From assembly GCA_018812355.1 (NCBI GenBank), contig JAHJDQ010000189.1, positions 1-17,543 of the forward strand: a stretch of DNA of 17,543 bases, in the 5' to 3' direction. The first letter of the stretch is position 1. The number at the start of each line of letters is the position of its first letter. Positions 5,826 through 12,900 of the stretch are shown here, in pieces. Position numbers and translations under genes: made by a program. Below the pieces are notes generated by a model, which was given only the letters and a program-made list of their open reading frames with translations, searched no databases and was not told the origin of the DNA. The DNA is from Nanobdellota archaeon. Lineage in GTDB: Archaea; Nanobdellota; Nanobdellia; Woesearchaeales; GW2011-AR9.

Positions 5826-8009
5826 TTATAATTTCTTCTTCCTTAACAACAGAGAGTTCATAACTACTGAAACCGAACTTAAAGCCATGGCTCCGCCAGC
5901 AATCATCGGATTTAACATCCAGCCAGTCCAAGGATAAAGAACTCCGGCAGCAATTGGAATACCTAAGGTGTTATAAAATAAAGCCCAGAACATGTTCTGT
6001 CTAATCTTTTTCATGGTCAACTTACTTAATTTTATCGCTTTAGCAATATCTAACAAGTTATTTCTCATCAAGACAATACTTCCTGATTCCATCGCTACGT
6101 CCGTTCCTGAACCCATCGCTATACCTATGTCTGCCTGAGCAAGCATAGGGGCATCGTTGATACCATCACCAACAGCAGCAACTTTACCTTTACGCTGTAA
6201 TTTCTGGACATGACCTGCTTTCTCTCCCGGTAAGACACTGGCAAAATAATTAGTGATACCCGCTTTTTTAGCGATAGCCTTAGCAGTCCTTTCGTTATCT
6301 CCGGTAATCATGTAAACTTTCAAGCCTAATTTTTCTAACTCTTTGATCGCTTGGAAAGAATCTTCTTTAATCTCATCAGCAACAGCAATTACCCCTAAAC
6401 ATTTTTTTCCTTCAGACAAAACCATCGTGGTCTTACCTTCTGTCTCTAAAGATTCTATCTTCTTTGCAAAATCTTTCAAAGAAACTTTTCTTTCTTCCAT
6501 CAACTTAGGATTTCCCAAGAAATATTCCTTACGACTAATTTTTGCTTTTACTCCCCTACCGATAAGAGCCTTAAATCCGGAAACTTTCTTAAAAGAAACT
6601 TTTAAAGCTTTAGCTTTATCTACAATTGCTTCTGCTAAAGGATGTTCTGAACTCTTTTCCATACTGCCAGCAATCTCTAAAAGCTTCTCTTTAGTTACAC
6701 CTTTTCCGACAAGAACATCTGTAACTTCAGGTTTACCCTTAGTTATTGTTCCGGTCTTATCAAAAACTACAAAATTAAGTTTGTGTGCTGTCTCTAAAGC
6801 TTCACCACCTTTAATCAAAATTCCTTGTTTGGCTCCTTTTCCTGTACCTACCATAATTGCTGTAGGGGTAGCTAAACCTAAAGCGCAAGGACAAGCAATC
6901 ACTAAAACTGCTACTGTAGCAATCAAAGCAAACCCAAACTCAGCATGTAAAACTGAAAACCAAATTGTAAATGTTAACAGTGCAATAAAAATTACCACCG
7001 GAACAAAATAGGAAGAGACATTGTCAGCAAATCTTTGAATAGGTGCTTTTTTGGTTTGAGCATCCTCGATTAACTTGATTATTCTAGAAAGAGTGGTCTC
7101 AGAACCTACTTTAAGAGCCTTAAATCTAAAACTTCCTTGCTTGTTTATGGTTGAACCGATAACTTCGTCCCCTTTTCTCTTTTCTACTGGAAGACTTTCC
7201 CCAGTAACTAAACTTTCATCGATTGAAGAGTGTCCTTCTAAAATTACTCCGTCTACAGGAACTTTTTCTCCGGGTTTAACGATTAAGACATCTCCTTTTA
7301 TTACATCATCGATAGGAATCTTTATCTCTTTTCCAGCCCTGATAACTGTAGCAGTTTTTGCTCCCAGTTTCATCAGTTTACTAATAGCTTCAGAAGTTCT
7401 GCCTTTAGCGACTTCTTCTAAATATTTACCTAATACTACTAAAGTAATCAACACTGCTGAAGCTTCAAAATATTGATGCCCTTTAGCTGCAAACAAAACC
7501 ACGTAAACAGAATAAAAGTATGCCGCGCTAGTTCCCATGGCAATTAAAGTGTCCATGTTAGAAGTCTTGTTTTTCAAGGCTGCCCAAGCTCCTTGATAAA
7601 ATGGTTTACCAATATAAAATTGAATGGGAGTTGCTAAAAACCACATAATATAATCCTGGAAAGGGAGAAAATCTTTAAGGAACATTCCTAAAATTAAAGC
7701 AGGTAAAGCAAATATTGAACTTAAGATTACTTTGGATTTTTGTCTTTTCAGTTCATCTTTCTTTTTCTGTTCTTCTAATTTAGCATTAGAATCTTTAGCT
7801 ACATGCCCGTCATAACCTTTCTTCTTAATTACTTTTAAGAGAGTCTCTTCATCAATTAGTTTAGGATCGTATTCAACTGCTGCTTTTTCAGTAGAGAAAT
7901 TAACTGTAGCTGATTTTACTCCTTTCTCTTTATTCAAAGCTTTATCTAAGATAGTAACACAACTTTGACAATGCATGCCGGAAACTTTAATGATTGTTTT
8001 TTCTGTCAT
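5826..8009 (-). CDS. copA: Copper-transporting P1B-type ATPase
   Basis: A Cu+ (possibly Ag+) exporting P-type ATPase of 727 aa, the usual length for CopA with one metal-binding domain. In order: an N-terminal HMA domain with GMHCQSC (Cys14, Cys17); membrane helices from about 93; actuator TGES at 269-272; the transmembrane CPC (373-375) that marks Cu+ specificity; phosphorylation motif DKTGT (417-421); the P1B-specific HP in SEHPLAE (456-457); ATP-binding and hinge GDGINDAP (614-621); YN in helix 7 (679-680) and MxxSS in helix 8 (708-712). All catalytic and transport residues are present. It has its own TATA box at 8058-8068 and an AGGTGA site 12 nt before the ATG. Upstream and downstream genes code for a copper chaperone, a cupredoxin fusion and thiol oxidoreductases. 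Confidence 0.96.
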   Translation of the reverse strand: MTEKTIIKVSGMHCQSCVTILDKALNKEKGVKSATVNFSTEKAAVEYDPKLIDEETLLKVIKKKGYDGHVAKDSNAKLEEQKKKDELKRQKSKVILSSIFALPALILGMFLKDFLPFQDYIMWFLATPIQFYIGKPFYQGAWAALKNKTSNMDTLIAMGTSAAYFYSVYVVLFAAKGHQYFEASAVLITLVVLGKYLEEVAKGRTSEAISKLMKLGAKTATVIRAGKEIKIPIDDVIKGDVLIVKPGEKVPVDGVILEGHSSIDESLVTGESLPVEKRKGDEVIGSTINKQGSFRFKALKVGSETTLSRIIKLIEDAQTKKAPIQRFADNVSSYFVPVVIFIALLTFTIWFSVLHAEFGFALIATVAVLVIACPCALGLATPTAIMVGTGKGAKQGILIKGGEALETAHKLNFVVFDKTGTITKGKPEVTDVLVGKGVTKEKLLEIAGSMEKSSEHPLAEAIVDKAKALKVSFKKVSGFKALIGRGVKAKISRKEYFLGNPKLMEERKVSLKDFAKKIESLETEGKTTMVLSEGKKCLGVIAVADEIKEDSFQAIKELEKLGLKVYMITGDNERTAKAIAKKAGITNYFASVLPGEKAGHVQKLQRKGKVAAVGDGINDAPMLAQADIGIAMGSGTDVAMESGSIVLMRNNLLDIAKAIKLSKLTMKKIRQNMFWALFYNTLGIPIAAGVLYPWTGWMLNPMIAGGAMALSSVSVVMNSLLLRKKKL

Positions 8010-8057
8010 TTTATTTTTTTTTCACCTGACCTGTTTATTATTAAGATATTTCTTTGT

Positions 8058-8068
8058 TTTATATATTT
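8058..8068 (-). promoter_or_regulatory. TATA box of copA
   Basis: AAATATATAAA on the minus strand, giving a start near 8037 and a leader of about 28 nt that holds the AGGTGA ribosome-binding site (8022-8027). Confidence 0.45.
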
Positions 8069-8086
8069 ACGGTTATTATTGTAGGT

Positions 8087-8099
8087 TTAAGGACCTTAA
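8087..8099. repeat. Perfect inverted repeat upstream of the copA promoter
   Basis: TTAAGG-A-CCTTAA, centred about 30 nt upstream of the copA TATA box and 7 nt past the stop of the HMA fusion gene. It could be an operator for copper control or a small 3'-end hairpin of the upstream gene. Confidence 0.4.
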
Positions 8100-8105
8100 T
8101 TAAAT

Positions 8106-9536
8106 TTAGCCCCCACATCCACAACCTCCACCGCCAGCACCACAACTTCCACCTTTGGGAACCTGAACCGTGTTCAATTCAGCACTGACGGAATTGACAT
8201 CGACATCTTCTTTGACAACAAAAACACCGGGGATCATGCCCATCCAACAACTCCAAGAAACGGTTCCTTCTTCTGTGGGAGTAAATTCAATAACCTGTTC
8301 TCCTTTCTTAATCTCAAACTTAAGCCCATATTTAGGAACTTGGATAGCGTTATTACAGCCATTAATCTCTTTACCGTCAATGATCCATTTTACAGGAACT
8401 CCTTTTTTTAAGACAAACTTATCTGGGCTCCACCCATAGCGATTTACTTCCATCCTGATCTCTTGATAACCATCCTTAAAAACAAGGCCAGAATTTTCAG
8501 CAGAGTTTCCTTCGCTAGAGGCACTTTTAACATTCAGCACATTAAATTCTGCAGTAAGTGAATTAAAATCATATCCAGAACCTGTTAAAGCTAAACCTCT
8601 GTTCATCATCACTAAGCCTAGAATTATGACGATCGCTCCAGAAGCCTTCAAAATCCGATAGGTAGATTTTTTACTGATAAAGCTTGTCAAATAACCAAAT
8701 CCTAGCATCACTGGTAAAGTACCAAGGGCAAAGACAAACAATAATTTAGCTCCTTCAATCATGCTTCCTGTTCCTGCAGCCATGATATAGATTGCTTGTA
8801 ATGGACCACAAGCTATCATTAAGCCGTTAAGCAAACCTATAACTAAAGGATTATTTGAATGTTCTCTAGATTCTTTTCCCACAAATTTGTTGATAAACTT
8901 AGGTAAACTAATCTGAAATTTTCTTAAAGAAGGGAAAAAATTCAACATCTTCAGTCCAAAAAGAACTAAAAACAATCCTGCTACAATCCCGGCAATTCCT
9001 CTCATCAGCGGTGTAAAAGCAATTATGCTTCCCAGCAAACCAAAAGCAGCACCAATTACAGTATAGGAAATGGTTTTTCCAAGGCCGTAAGACAGATGCA
9101 TATGAGTAGTTTTTTTACCTTCCTTCAGACCTTTAGCAGTATAAGAAACGACAAAACCGCCACACATGCTTACACAATGAAAACCGGTAAGCAGACCGAC
9201 AACAAATAAAAGACCATAACCCATATTTTGAGTGATCTCGGGAAGTTGGAAGGCATCAAACAACCTTAATAAGAAATAACCACCAATAATAATTCCGATA
9301 ATCCCAAAGATCCAACCCCGCTTATTGCTTTTTTCGTTGCCTTTATTTTCTTCACAGAGGTAACCTTTTTCTTCAATCGCTTTCTTTATCTCTTCGAGAT
9401 TTGTTTTTTCGTCATCATAAGAGACTTCAGCCTTTTCTGTAGAATAATCAACAGTAATACTTTTAACACCATCAACCTTAAAGGCCTGTTTAGCAATAAT
9501 TTTTTCACAACTATTACAAGTCATCCCTTTGGCCAA
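8106..9536 (-). CDS. HMA - SafE/DsbD-like membrane domain - cupredoxin fusion
   Basis: A multidomain copper-handling membrane protein. Residues 1-62 are an HMA metal-binding domain (GMTCNSC, Cys7 and Cys10). About 75-315 is a six- to seven-helix TauE/SafE, DsbD_2-like domain with HCVSMCGGF (120-128) and ACGP (242-245), typical of membrane proteins that go with copper oxidase or cytochrome assembly. About 352-441 is an external cupredoxin-like β-domain with Cys394, Cys430, Met432 and Met434 as likely metal ligands (VSWSCWMGM). The end is a Gly/Cys tail, SCGAGGGGCGCGG. The coordinates use a TTG start, but HMA strand 1 continues in frame upstream (IKITIVTKKIL) to about 9566 without an ATG or GTG, so the true start may be non-standard. 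Proposed role: accept Cu from CopZ and hold or pass it outside. Confidence 0.88.
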   Translation of the reverse strand: MAKGMTCNSCEKIIAKQAFKVDGVKSITVDYSTEKAEVSYDDEKTNLEEIKKAIEEKGYLCEENKGNEKSNKRGWIFGIIGIIIGGYFLLRLFDAFQLPEITQNMGYGLLFVVGLLTGFHCVSMCGGFVVSYTAKGLKEGKKTTHMHLSYGLGKTISYTVIGAAFGLLGSIIAFTPLMRGIAGIVAGLFLVLFGLKMLNFFPSLRKFQISLPKFINKFVGKESREHSNNPLVIGLLNGLMIACGPLQAIYIMAAGTGSMIEGAKLLFVFALGTLPVMLGFGYLTSFISKKSTYRILKASGAIVIILGLVMMNRGLALTGSGYDFNSLTAEFNVLNVKSASSEGNSAENSGLVFKDGYQEIRMEVNRYGWSPDKFVLKKGVPVKWIIDGKEINGCNNAIQVPKYGLKFEIKKGEQVIEFTPTEEGTVSWSCWMGMIPGVFVVKEDVDVNSVSAELNTVQVPKGGSCGAGGGGCGCGG

Positions 9537-9561
9537 TATTTTTTTCGTTACGATTGTTATC

Positions 9562-10062
9562 TTAATCAGCTCCGTGATATTCTTCTTTATTCTCTTCTAG
9601 AGAATTCTCTAATCGATTCAATTTATAACCGGATAAGCTTATTCCCATAATTGTTATCTGAGAGACTAAACAAAGTATACATAACGCTTTAATCAAAAAA
9701 AACTCAGCATAAGTAAGATAAAATGAAAACAACAACGCTAATAAGGAAAACAGAAATATTGTTCTGGACGAAAAAAGGCCCTTTAACCATACAATTTTCA
9801 ACTTTAATTTTTTTTGATAAAAAGATTCTAAACTTAGGAGTCCTAAAAAAACATACCCTAACAAGCCAAACAAAGCTACTGGTATGCCTAGCAGTTCAGA
9901 GTATTTACTGCTGCTAACTTTACTACAGGAAAGTGTTTCATTAATATCACAAGGTTTCTTAGCTTCAATGTAATGTAGATTTAACAGATACGAACTCAAG
10001 ACTATTCCAAATAAAGAAAGAAAAAAAATAATTTTCAATAATCTTTTCTTTTCAGCAATCAT
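9562..10062 (-). CDS. VKOR family disulfide-generating protein (stand-alone)
   Basis: A 166-aa membrane protein with four helices and the full VKOR cysteine set: loop pair Cys38 and Cys46 (CDINETLSC), a Ser-rich stretch leading to LLGIPVALFG, and the CILC active site (128-131). It lacks the thioredoxin domain of the other VKOR here and therefore needs a separate partner; the DsbA two genes upstream is the obvious one. VKOR enzymes regenerate oxidised DsbA and reduce a quinone. It overlaps the copper chaperone stop by 4 nt (ATGA), so the two are translationally coupled, and its own stop abuts the HMA fusion. The C-terminal tail is acidic and cytoplasmic. Confidence 0.92.
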   Translation of the reverse strand: MIAEKKRLLKIIFFLSLFGIVLSSYLLNLHYIEAKKPCDINETLSCSKVSSSKYSELLGIPVALFGLLGYVFLGLLSLESFYQKKLKLKIVWLKGLFSSRTIFLFSLLALLFSFYLTYAEFFLIKALCILCLVSQITIMGISLSGYKLNRLENSLEENKEEYHGAD

Positions 10063-10259
10063 TCTACCTGGTAACCTTCCTTCTTGATAGTTTCCTTGAT
10101 CTTCTTTAAGGATACTTTCTTTTCGTCAAACTCTACCACGACTAACTCTTTCTTAGAGTCAACGGAACTTTTTACTCCTAACTCTTCCAAAGCATCGCTG
10201 ATCAAGACTCCGCAACTTTTACAATGCATCCCTTTAACTTTTAACGTTTCTTTTACCAT
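10059..10259 (-). CDS. CopZ-like copper chaperone (single HMA domain)
   Basis: A 66-aa cytoplasmic metallochaperone that binds Cu+ through GMHCKSC (residues 10-16) and delivers it to CopA or to the HMA domain of the fusion protein. The whole protein is one βαββαβ HMA fold: KETLKVKGMHCKSC, then a helix, LVVVEFDEKKVSLKKIKETIKKEGYQVE. The start is the ATG at 10257-10259: it gives a normal HMA length and has GAGG upstream, while a longer in-frame start at 10334 would overlap the DsbA gene and add 25 unrelated residues. Note the helix-1 stretch CGVLISDALEELGV, shorter than usual before the second strand. It sits 13 nt after DsbA and overlaps VKOR by 4 nt. Confidence 0.92.
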   Translation of the reverse strand: MVKETLKVKGMHCKSCGVLISDALEELGVKSSVDSKKELVVVEFDEKKVSLKKIKETIKKEGYQVE

Positions 10260-10272
10260 TTTGATTTTCCTC

Positions 10273-11145
10273 TTAACTGTTAGCCAAAGCTTGTTCGATG
10301 ACCTGTTCAAAAACACTATAAGGTTGTGCGCCAACTACCATCTTTCCGTTAATGAAAAAAGCAGGTGTTCCAGACACTCCTAACTGAGAACCAGCCGCTA
10401 GATCATTTTTCACTTCACCAGTCATCTTTCCAGAATCTAAACAGCTATTAAACTCGCCAGTATTCAAACCGATTTCTTCAGCATACTTCTTAAATGAATC
10501 CACTCCGCCTTGAACTCCACTTTCAAATAGCTTGTTATGCATATCATAATATTTCCCTTGTTCGCCAGCGCACTCTGCTGCTTCTGCAGCTTTCTGAGCT
10601 TGAGCATGAAAACCAAGAGGGAAATCTCGGTACACAAACTTTACTTTGCCAGTTTTGATATACTTCTGATCAATTTGTTTAAAAGTCTGAGAATAAAATT
10701 GTTCACAGAATGGGCATTCATAGTCACTGAATTCCACTATCGTTACTGGTGCATCTGGATCTCCTTTAACATCATCATCGTCTATCAAAGCTGCTGAATC
10801 TGCGCTATCTGAAGGGGAAGGATTGTTTGAAGGTGCTGCTGCTTTAACCGGCAAATTTGGTTCATTTGCTTTTTTGATAAGATCAGTTCCAGACAAACCA
10901 GATATTTTAAATGCTACAAACAGAAGCAGTAAAACTTGTACTACTGCAACTACGGCCATAAATTTCTGAAACTTGTTTAACCCAGAAAATCCAAAAAAAT
11001 CTTTCTTCTCTGAAGCAGCCTTATGCCCTCTCTCGGTGTGTTTATGTTCTACAGGTTTATGAAATTCTGTTTTTTGTTCTACTTTAGCTTCTGTAAAACT
11101 TTCTTCATGCATATGTTTTTGTTCTTTATTTTCAAAATGTGTCAT
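10273..11145 (-). CDS. Membrane-anchored DsbA-family thiol-disulfide oxidoreductase
   Basis: A 290-aa exported oxidoreductase that makes or exchanges disulfides in proteins outside the membrane. Residues 1-50 form a hydrophilic, cytoplasmic tail with seven histidines; about 61-83 is a single membrane helix; 97-125 is a Ser/Pro/Asp linker; 131-290 is a thioredoxin-fold domain of the Thioredoxin_4/DsbA type with active site CPFC (144-147), YRDFPL, an inserted helical region with a second Cys pair (192, 235), and the cis-Pro loop SGTP (Pro261). A textbook AGGAGGT lies 8 nt before the ATG at 11145. It follows the DUF2318 lipoprotein by 17 nt and precedes CopZ; the nearby stand-alone VKOR is its probable re-oxidant. 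The His-rich tail is unusual and may bind metal. Confidence 0.92.
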   Translation of the reverse strand: MTHFENKEQKHMHEESFTEAKVEQKTEFHKPVEHKHTERGHKAASEKKDFFGFSGLNKFQKFMAVVAVVQVLLLLFVAFKISGLSGTDLIKKANEPNLPVKAAAPSNNPSPSDSADSAALIDDDDVKGDPDAPVTIVEFSDYECPFCEQFYSQTFKQIDQKYIKTGKVKFVYRDFPLGFHAQAQKAAEAAECAGEQGKYYDMHNKLFESGVQGGVDSFKKYAEEIGLNTGEFNSCLDSGKMTGEVKNDLAAGSQLGVSGTPAFFINGKMVVGAQPYSVFEQVIEQALANS

Positions 11146-11162
11146 TTGGTTTAACCTCCTCT

Positions 11163-11639
11163 TTACGCAAATCTATAAGCTCCTTGTTCGAGCTCTGATT
11201 TAGAGATAACTACGTTGCCGTCCTCTATTTTATAACTAAGATAACTTGGCCAGCATCCGTAACCTCTATTCTTTGTTCCAAGGCCGTCTATCTTAAATAT
11301 TTTACCGCAGTTTTTACATTTAATATCAGTACCTTGCTGTTCATAACCTTTGTATCCGCCACAAACATCACAAGCATCAAAAGCAGTCTTGATAGTACCA
11401 TCTGATCCTCTTACGGTAAAGAATTTTACTGTAACACCATTAGCATCAAATTCATATTTTTGTAATTTTCCTGTTACCAATTCTAAAGGGATCTTAATAT
11501 TCTCTGTTCCGCTAAAATCGGCTACTACTGAAGCTGTAGCACCTGAACCGGAGGAATCTGAATCATTAGAAGAGCAGCCAGCTACGACTAATAATAATAT
11601 TCCCAAAATGACCATCCCCCCTATCGTTTTTGTTTTCAT
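11163..11639 (-). CDS. DUF2318 Cys-rich lipoprotein
   Basis: An exported, probably lipid-anchored protein of 158 aa. The signal peptide ends in the lipobox VVAGC (Cys about 21), followed by a Ser/Asp/Gly spacer. From about 58 on it matches DUF2318: YEFDANGVTVKFFTVRGSDG, then ACDVCGGYKGY, IKCKNCGKIFKIDGLGT, GYGCWP and a VVISKSELEQGAYRF end. The CxxC pairs plus the single Cys suggest a metal or redox centre; the family is known from iron-uptake (Ftr-type) clusters, but no role has been settled. I chose the ATG at 11639 over the one at 11663 because GAGAGG lies at the right distance before it, inside the longer reading. As first gene of the DsbA/CopZ/VKOR unit it may be a substrate of that disulfide system. 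Confidence 0.85.
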   Translation of the reverse strand: MKTKTIGGMVILGILLLVVAGCSSNDSDSSGSGATASVVADFSGTENIKIPLELVTGKLQKYEFDANGVTVKFFTVRGSDGTIKTAFDACDVCGGYKGYEQQGTDIKCKNCGKIFKIDGLGTKNRGYGCWPSYLSYKIEDGNVVISKSELEQGAYRFA

Positions 11640-11703
11640 TTCTTTAAACCTCTCTTTCTTCATTTCTAAACTATCTTTCTTGGTTTCTGAATTCGTTTTG
11701 TTT

Positions 11704-11766
11704 GTTTCTAGAGATATCTCCGCTGAAACGCTTTATAAACCATGTCGTGAAACTAGTTTCTGAAAC
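11704..11766 (-). promoter_or_regulatory. Promoter with palindromic operator candidates for the copper/thiol operon
   Basis: TTTATAAA on the minus strand at 11732-11739 predicts a start near 11710. Around it lie a perfect 10-bp palindrome GAGATATCTC (11711-11720) at the start point, a perfect 12-bp palindrome GAAACTAGTTTC (11749-11760) just upstream of the box, and three same-strand GAAAC words at 11725, 11749 and 11762. The arrangement fits a repressor or activator site, for example a copper or redox sensor; the factor is not known. Confidence 0.45.
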
Positions 11767-11847
11767 TGATTTTAGGACCGTTTTTAGTTCATTTCTTCAG
11801 AATTATTTGATTTTAGGGTTTTATAAGTTTAAAAATAGAATAAATTT

Positions 11848-11854
11848 AAAAAAA
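11848..11854 (-). terminator. Poly-T terminator after the 123-aa gene
   Basis: Seven T on the minus strand, 5 nt past the stop codon at 11860. Confidence 0.45.
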
Positions 11855-11859
11855 TAAAA

Positions 11860-12231
11860 TTATCTCTTCTTTAATAGATCTTCAAGATTGTAATTTAAGT
11901 CATCAACATCAGATTCTTTTTCTGCTTGAACCATCAGATAATCGCTGGAATTAAATAAGTCTCCATTAACATCGCAATCAGAAGAAGGGCTTTTATTATA
12001 AAGGAAACAATAAGTTCTAGTAATTGTTAAACCGTATTTATCCTTAAATATTCCTGTGCCTTGCTCACGCCTAAATTCTTGCCCGGAGTTATCCTGTACA
12101 TCCTCAAGAACGGAAAAGGAATCTACTTCTAAAAAATCATCAAGTAAATATTTTAAAACTTTTTCAGCATGATCTTTAGTGTAAGTCTCACCAGTCAAAT
12201 AGTCTTGTAAATCTATGGTTGATTTTATCAT
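11860..12231 (-). CDS. Uncharacterised acidic 123-aa protein
   Basis: Not recognised. A soluble, acidic protein (many Asp and Glu) without signal peptide or membrane helix. The pattern is a short α/β fold: a helix at 18-34 (DHAEKVLKYLLDDFLE), then strands FSVLEDVQDN, QEFRREQGTG and KYGLTITRTYCFLYN, and a C-terminal helical DDLNYNLEDLLKKR. Two cysteines (70 and 81 approximately) are not in a known motif. A TTTATAAA box centred 26-27 nt before the ATG predicts a leaderless mRNA, and a poly-T tract closes the unit. It lies between the copper/thiol operon and the membrane-tethered regulator, but nothing ties it to either. Confidence 0.7.
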   Translation of the reverse strand: MIKSTIDLQDYLTGETYTKDHAEKVLKYLLDDFLEVDSFSVLEDVQDNSGQEFRREQGTGIFKDKYGLTITRTYCFLYNKSPSSDCDVNGDLFNSSDYLMVQAEKESDVDDLNYNLEDLLKKR

Positions 12232-12253
12232 AATATAGAAAATCAGTCAATTA

Positions 12254-12261
12254 TTTATAAA
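12254..12261 (-). promoter_or_regulatory. TATA box of the 123-aa gene
   Basis: TTTATAAA centred 26-27 nt before the ATG at 12231; leaderless transcription expected. Confidence 0.6.
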
Positions 12262-12294
12262 ACTTAGGGTGTTTTTTGTTAATCTTACATATCG

Positions 12295-12302
12295 AAAAAA
12301 AA
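12295..12302 (-). terminator. Poly-T terminator after the regulator gene
   Basis: Eight T on the minus strand, 22 nt past the stop codon at 12325. Confidence 0.45.
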
Positions 12303-12324
12303 TAGAAAAATTCCAACTTTACTC

Positions 12325-12822
12325 TCATTTCATAATTACTATATTAGTCATCCCTCTTCTCTTACGTTCGATAAGACCTTTACCTTCTAACTTATCAAGA
12401 ACTCTGGTCATCTTAACTTTGCTCATCTTAACTTCCTTGATCAAATCACTTTGATAAGCAGAACCGTTTTCTCTAACAACTACATTCACTACTGCTTTTT
12501 CATCTTCATCCAAATTTTCAAGCTTAAGATTTACTTCTTCCAAGGAAAAGTCTCTTTTAGGCTCTTCTGGCCTTACAGCATTTTTATTTTCTTTATCTTC
12601 TTTCATGAAAAAAGCAATAAAAGCCCCTACAATTACCAATAACCCAATTAGGCCATAACTGATTCTTCTTTGTGTATCTAAAGTTATTTGCATCGGGCAT
12701 GAGATTCCATGTTCACAACTAGTAGCAACAATAGTATCTAAAGCATTATTGAAAGAAAAAACTATTAATAAGAACAGCAAAGTAATTCCCATCACTAATA
12801 GACCGACATGTTTATTCTTCAT
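12325..12822 (-). CDS. Membrane-tethered winged-helix regulator with Cys/His/Met outer loop
   Basis: A predicted one-component sensor and transcription regulator of 165 aa. Two membrane helices (about 7-25 and 55-73) frame an external loop with CEHGISCPM (Cys36, His38, Cys42, Met44). A charged linker (74-100) leads to a cytoplasmic winged-helix DNA-binding domain (about 105-165): LDEDEKAVVNVVVRENGSAY, recognition segment SKVKMTRVLDKLEGKGLIERK, and a wing ending NIVIMK, as in MarR-like and archaeal membrane-associated HTH proteins (COG2512-like). The loop residues are classic copper ligands and could also form a redox-sensitive disulfide. A TATTTAAAATA box 26 nt before the ATG predicts a leaderless mRNA. 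Control of the neighbouring copper/thiol operon is an inference from position and loop chemistry. Confidence 0.82.
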   Translation of the reverse strand: MKNKHVGLLVMGITLLFLLIVFSFNNALDTIVATSCEHGISCPMQITLDTQRRISYGLIGLLVIVGAFIAFFMKEDKENKNAVRPEEPKRDFSLEEVNLKLENLDEDEKAVVNVVVRENGSAYQSDLIKEVKMSKVKMTRVLDKLEGKGLIERKRRGMTNIVIMK

Positions 12823-12843
12823 GTTTAATCAAAAAGAACCTCT

Positions 12844-12852
12844 TATTTTAAA
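12844..12852 (-). promoter_or_regulatory. TATA box of the regulator gene
   Basis: TTTAAAATA centred 26 nt before the ATG at 12822. A GAGG further down lies too far from the ATG to serve, so leaderless initiation is likelier. Confidence 0.5.
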
Positions 12853-12900
12853 TACTTTCCTAAGCTTTAGAATACTTGCATTATAATGGTCTTTCATTAC

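Noticed and set aside
6343..7011. 222-codon open frame on the plus strand across copA
   Set aside because: It lies wholly antisense to a copA gene with all motifs intact; low-complexity Ser/Pro/Ala content typical of a shadow frame. The frame at 7075-7476 is rejected for the same reason.
10260..10334. Longer start for the CopZ-like protein (25 extra residues)
   Set aside because: It would overlap the DsbA end by 62 nt and add residues unlike any HMA protein; the ATG at 10259 has GAGG upstream and gives a complete HMA domain.
11640..11663. Earlier ATG for the DUF2318 lipoprotein
   Set aside because: The GAGAGG ribosome-binding site for the later ATG lies inside these codons, and the shorter form gives a standard lipoprotein signal peptide.
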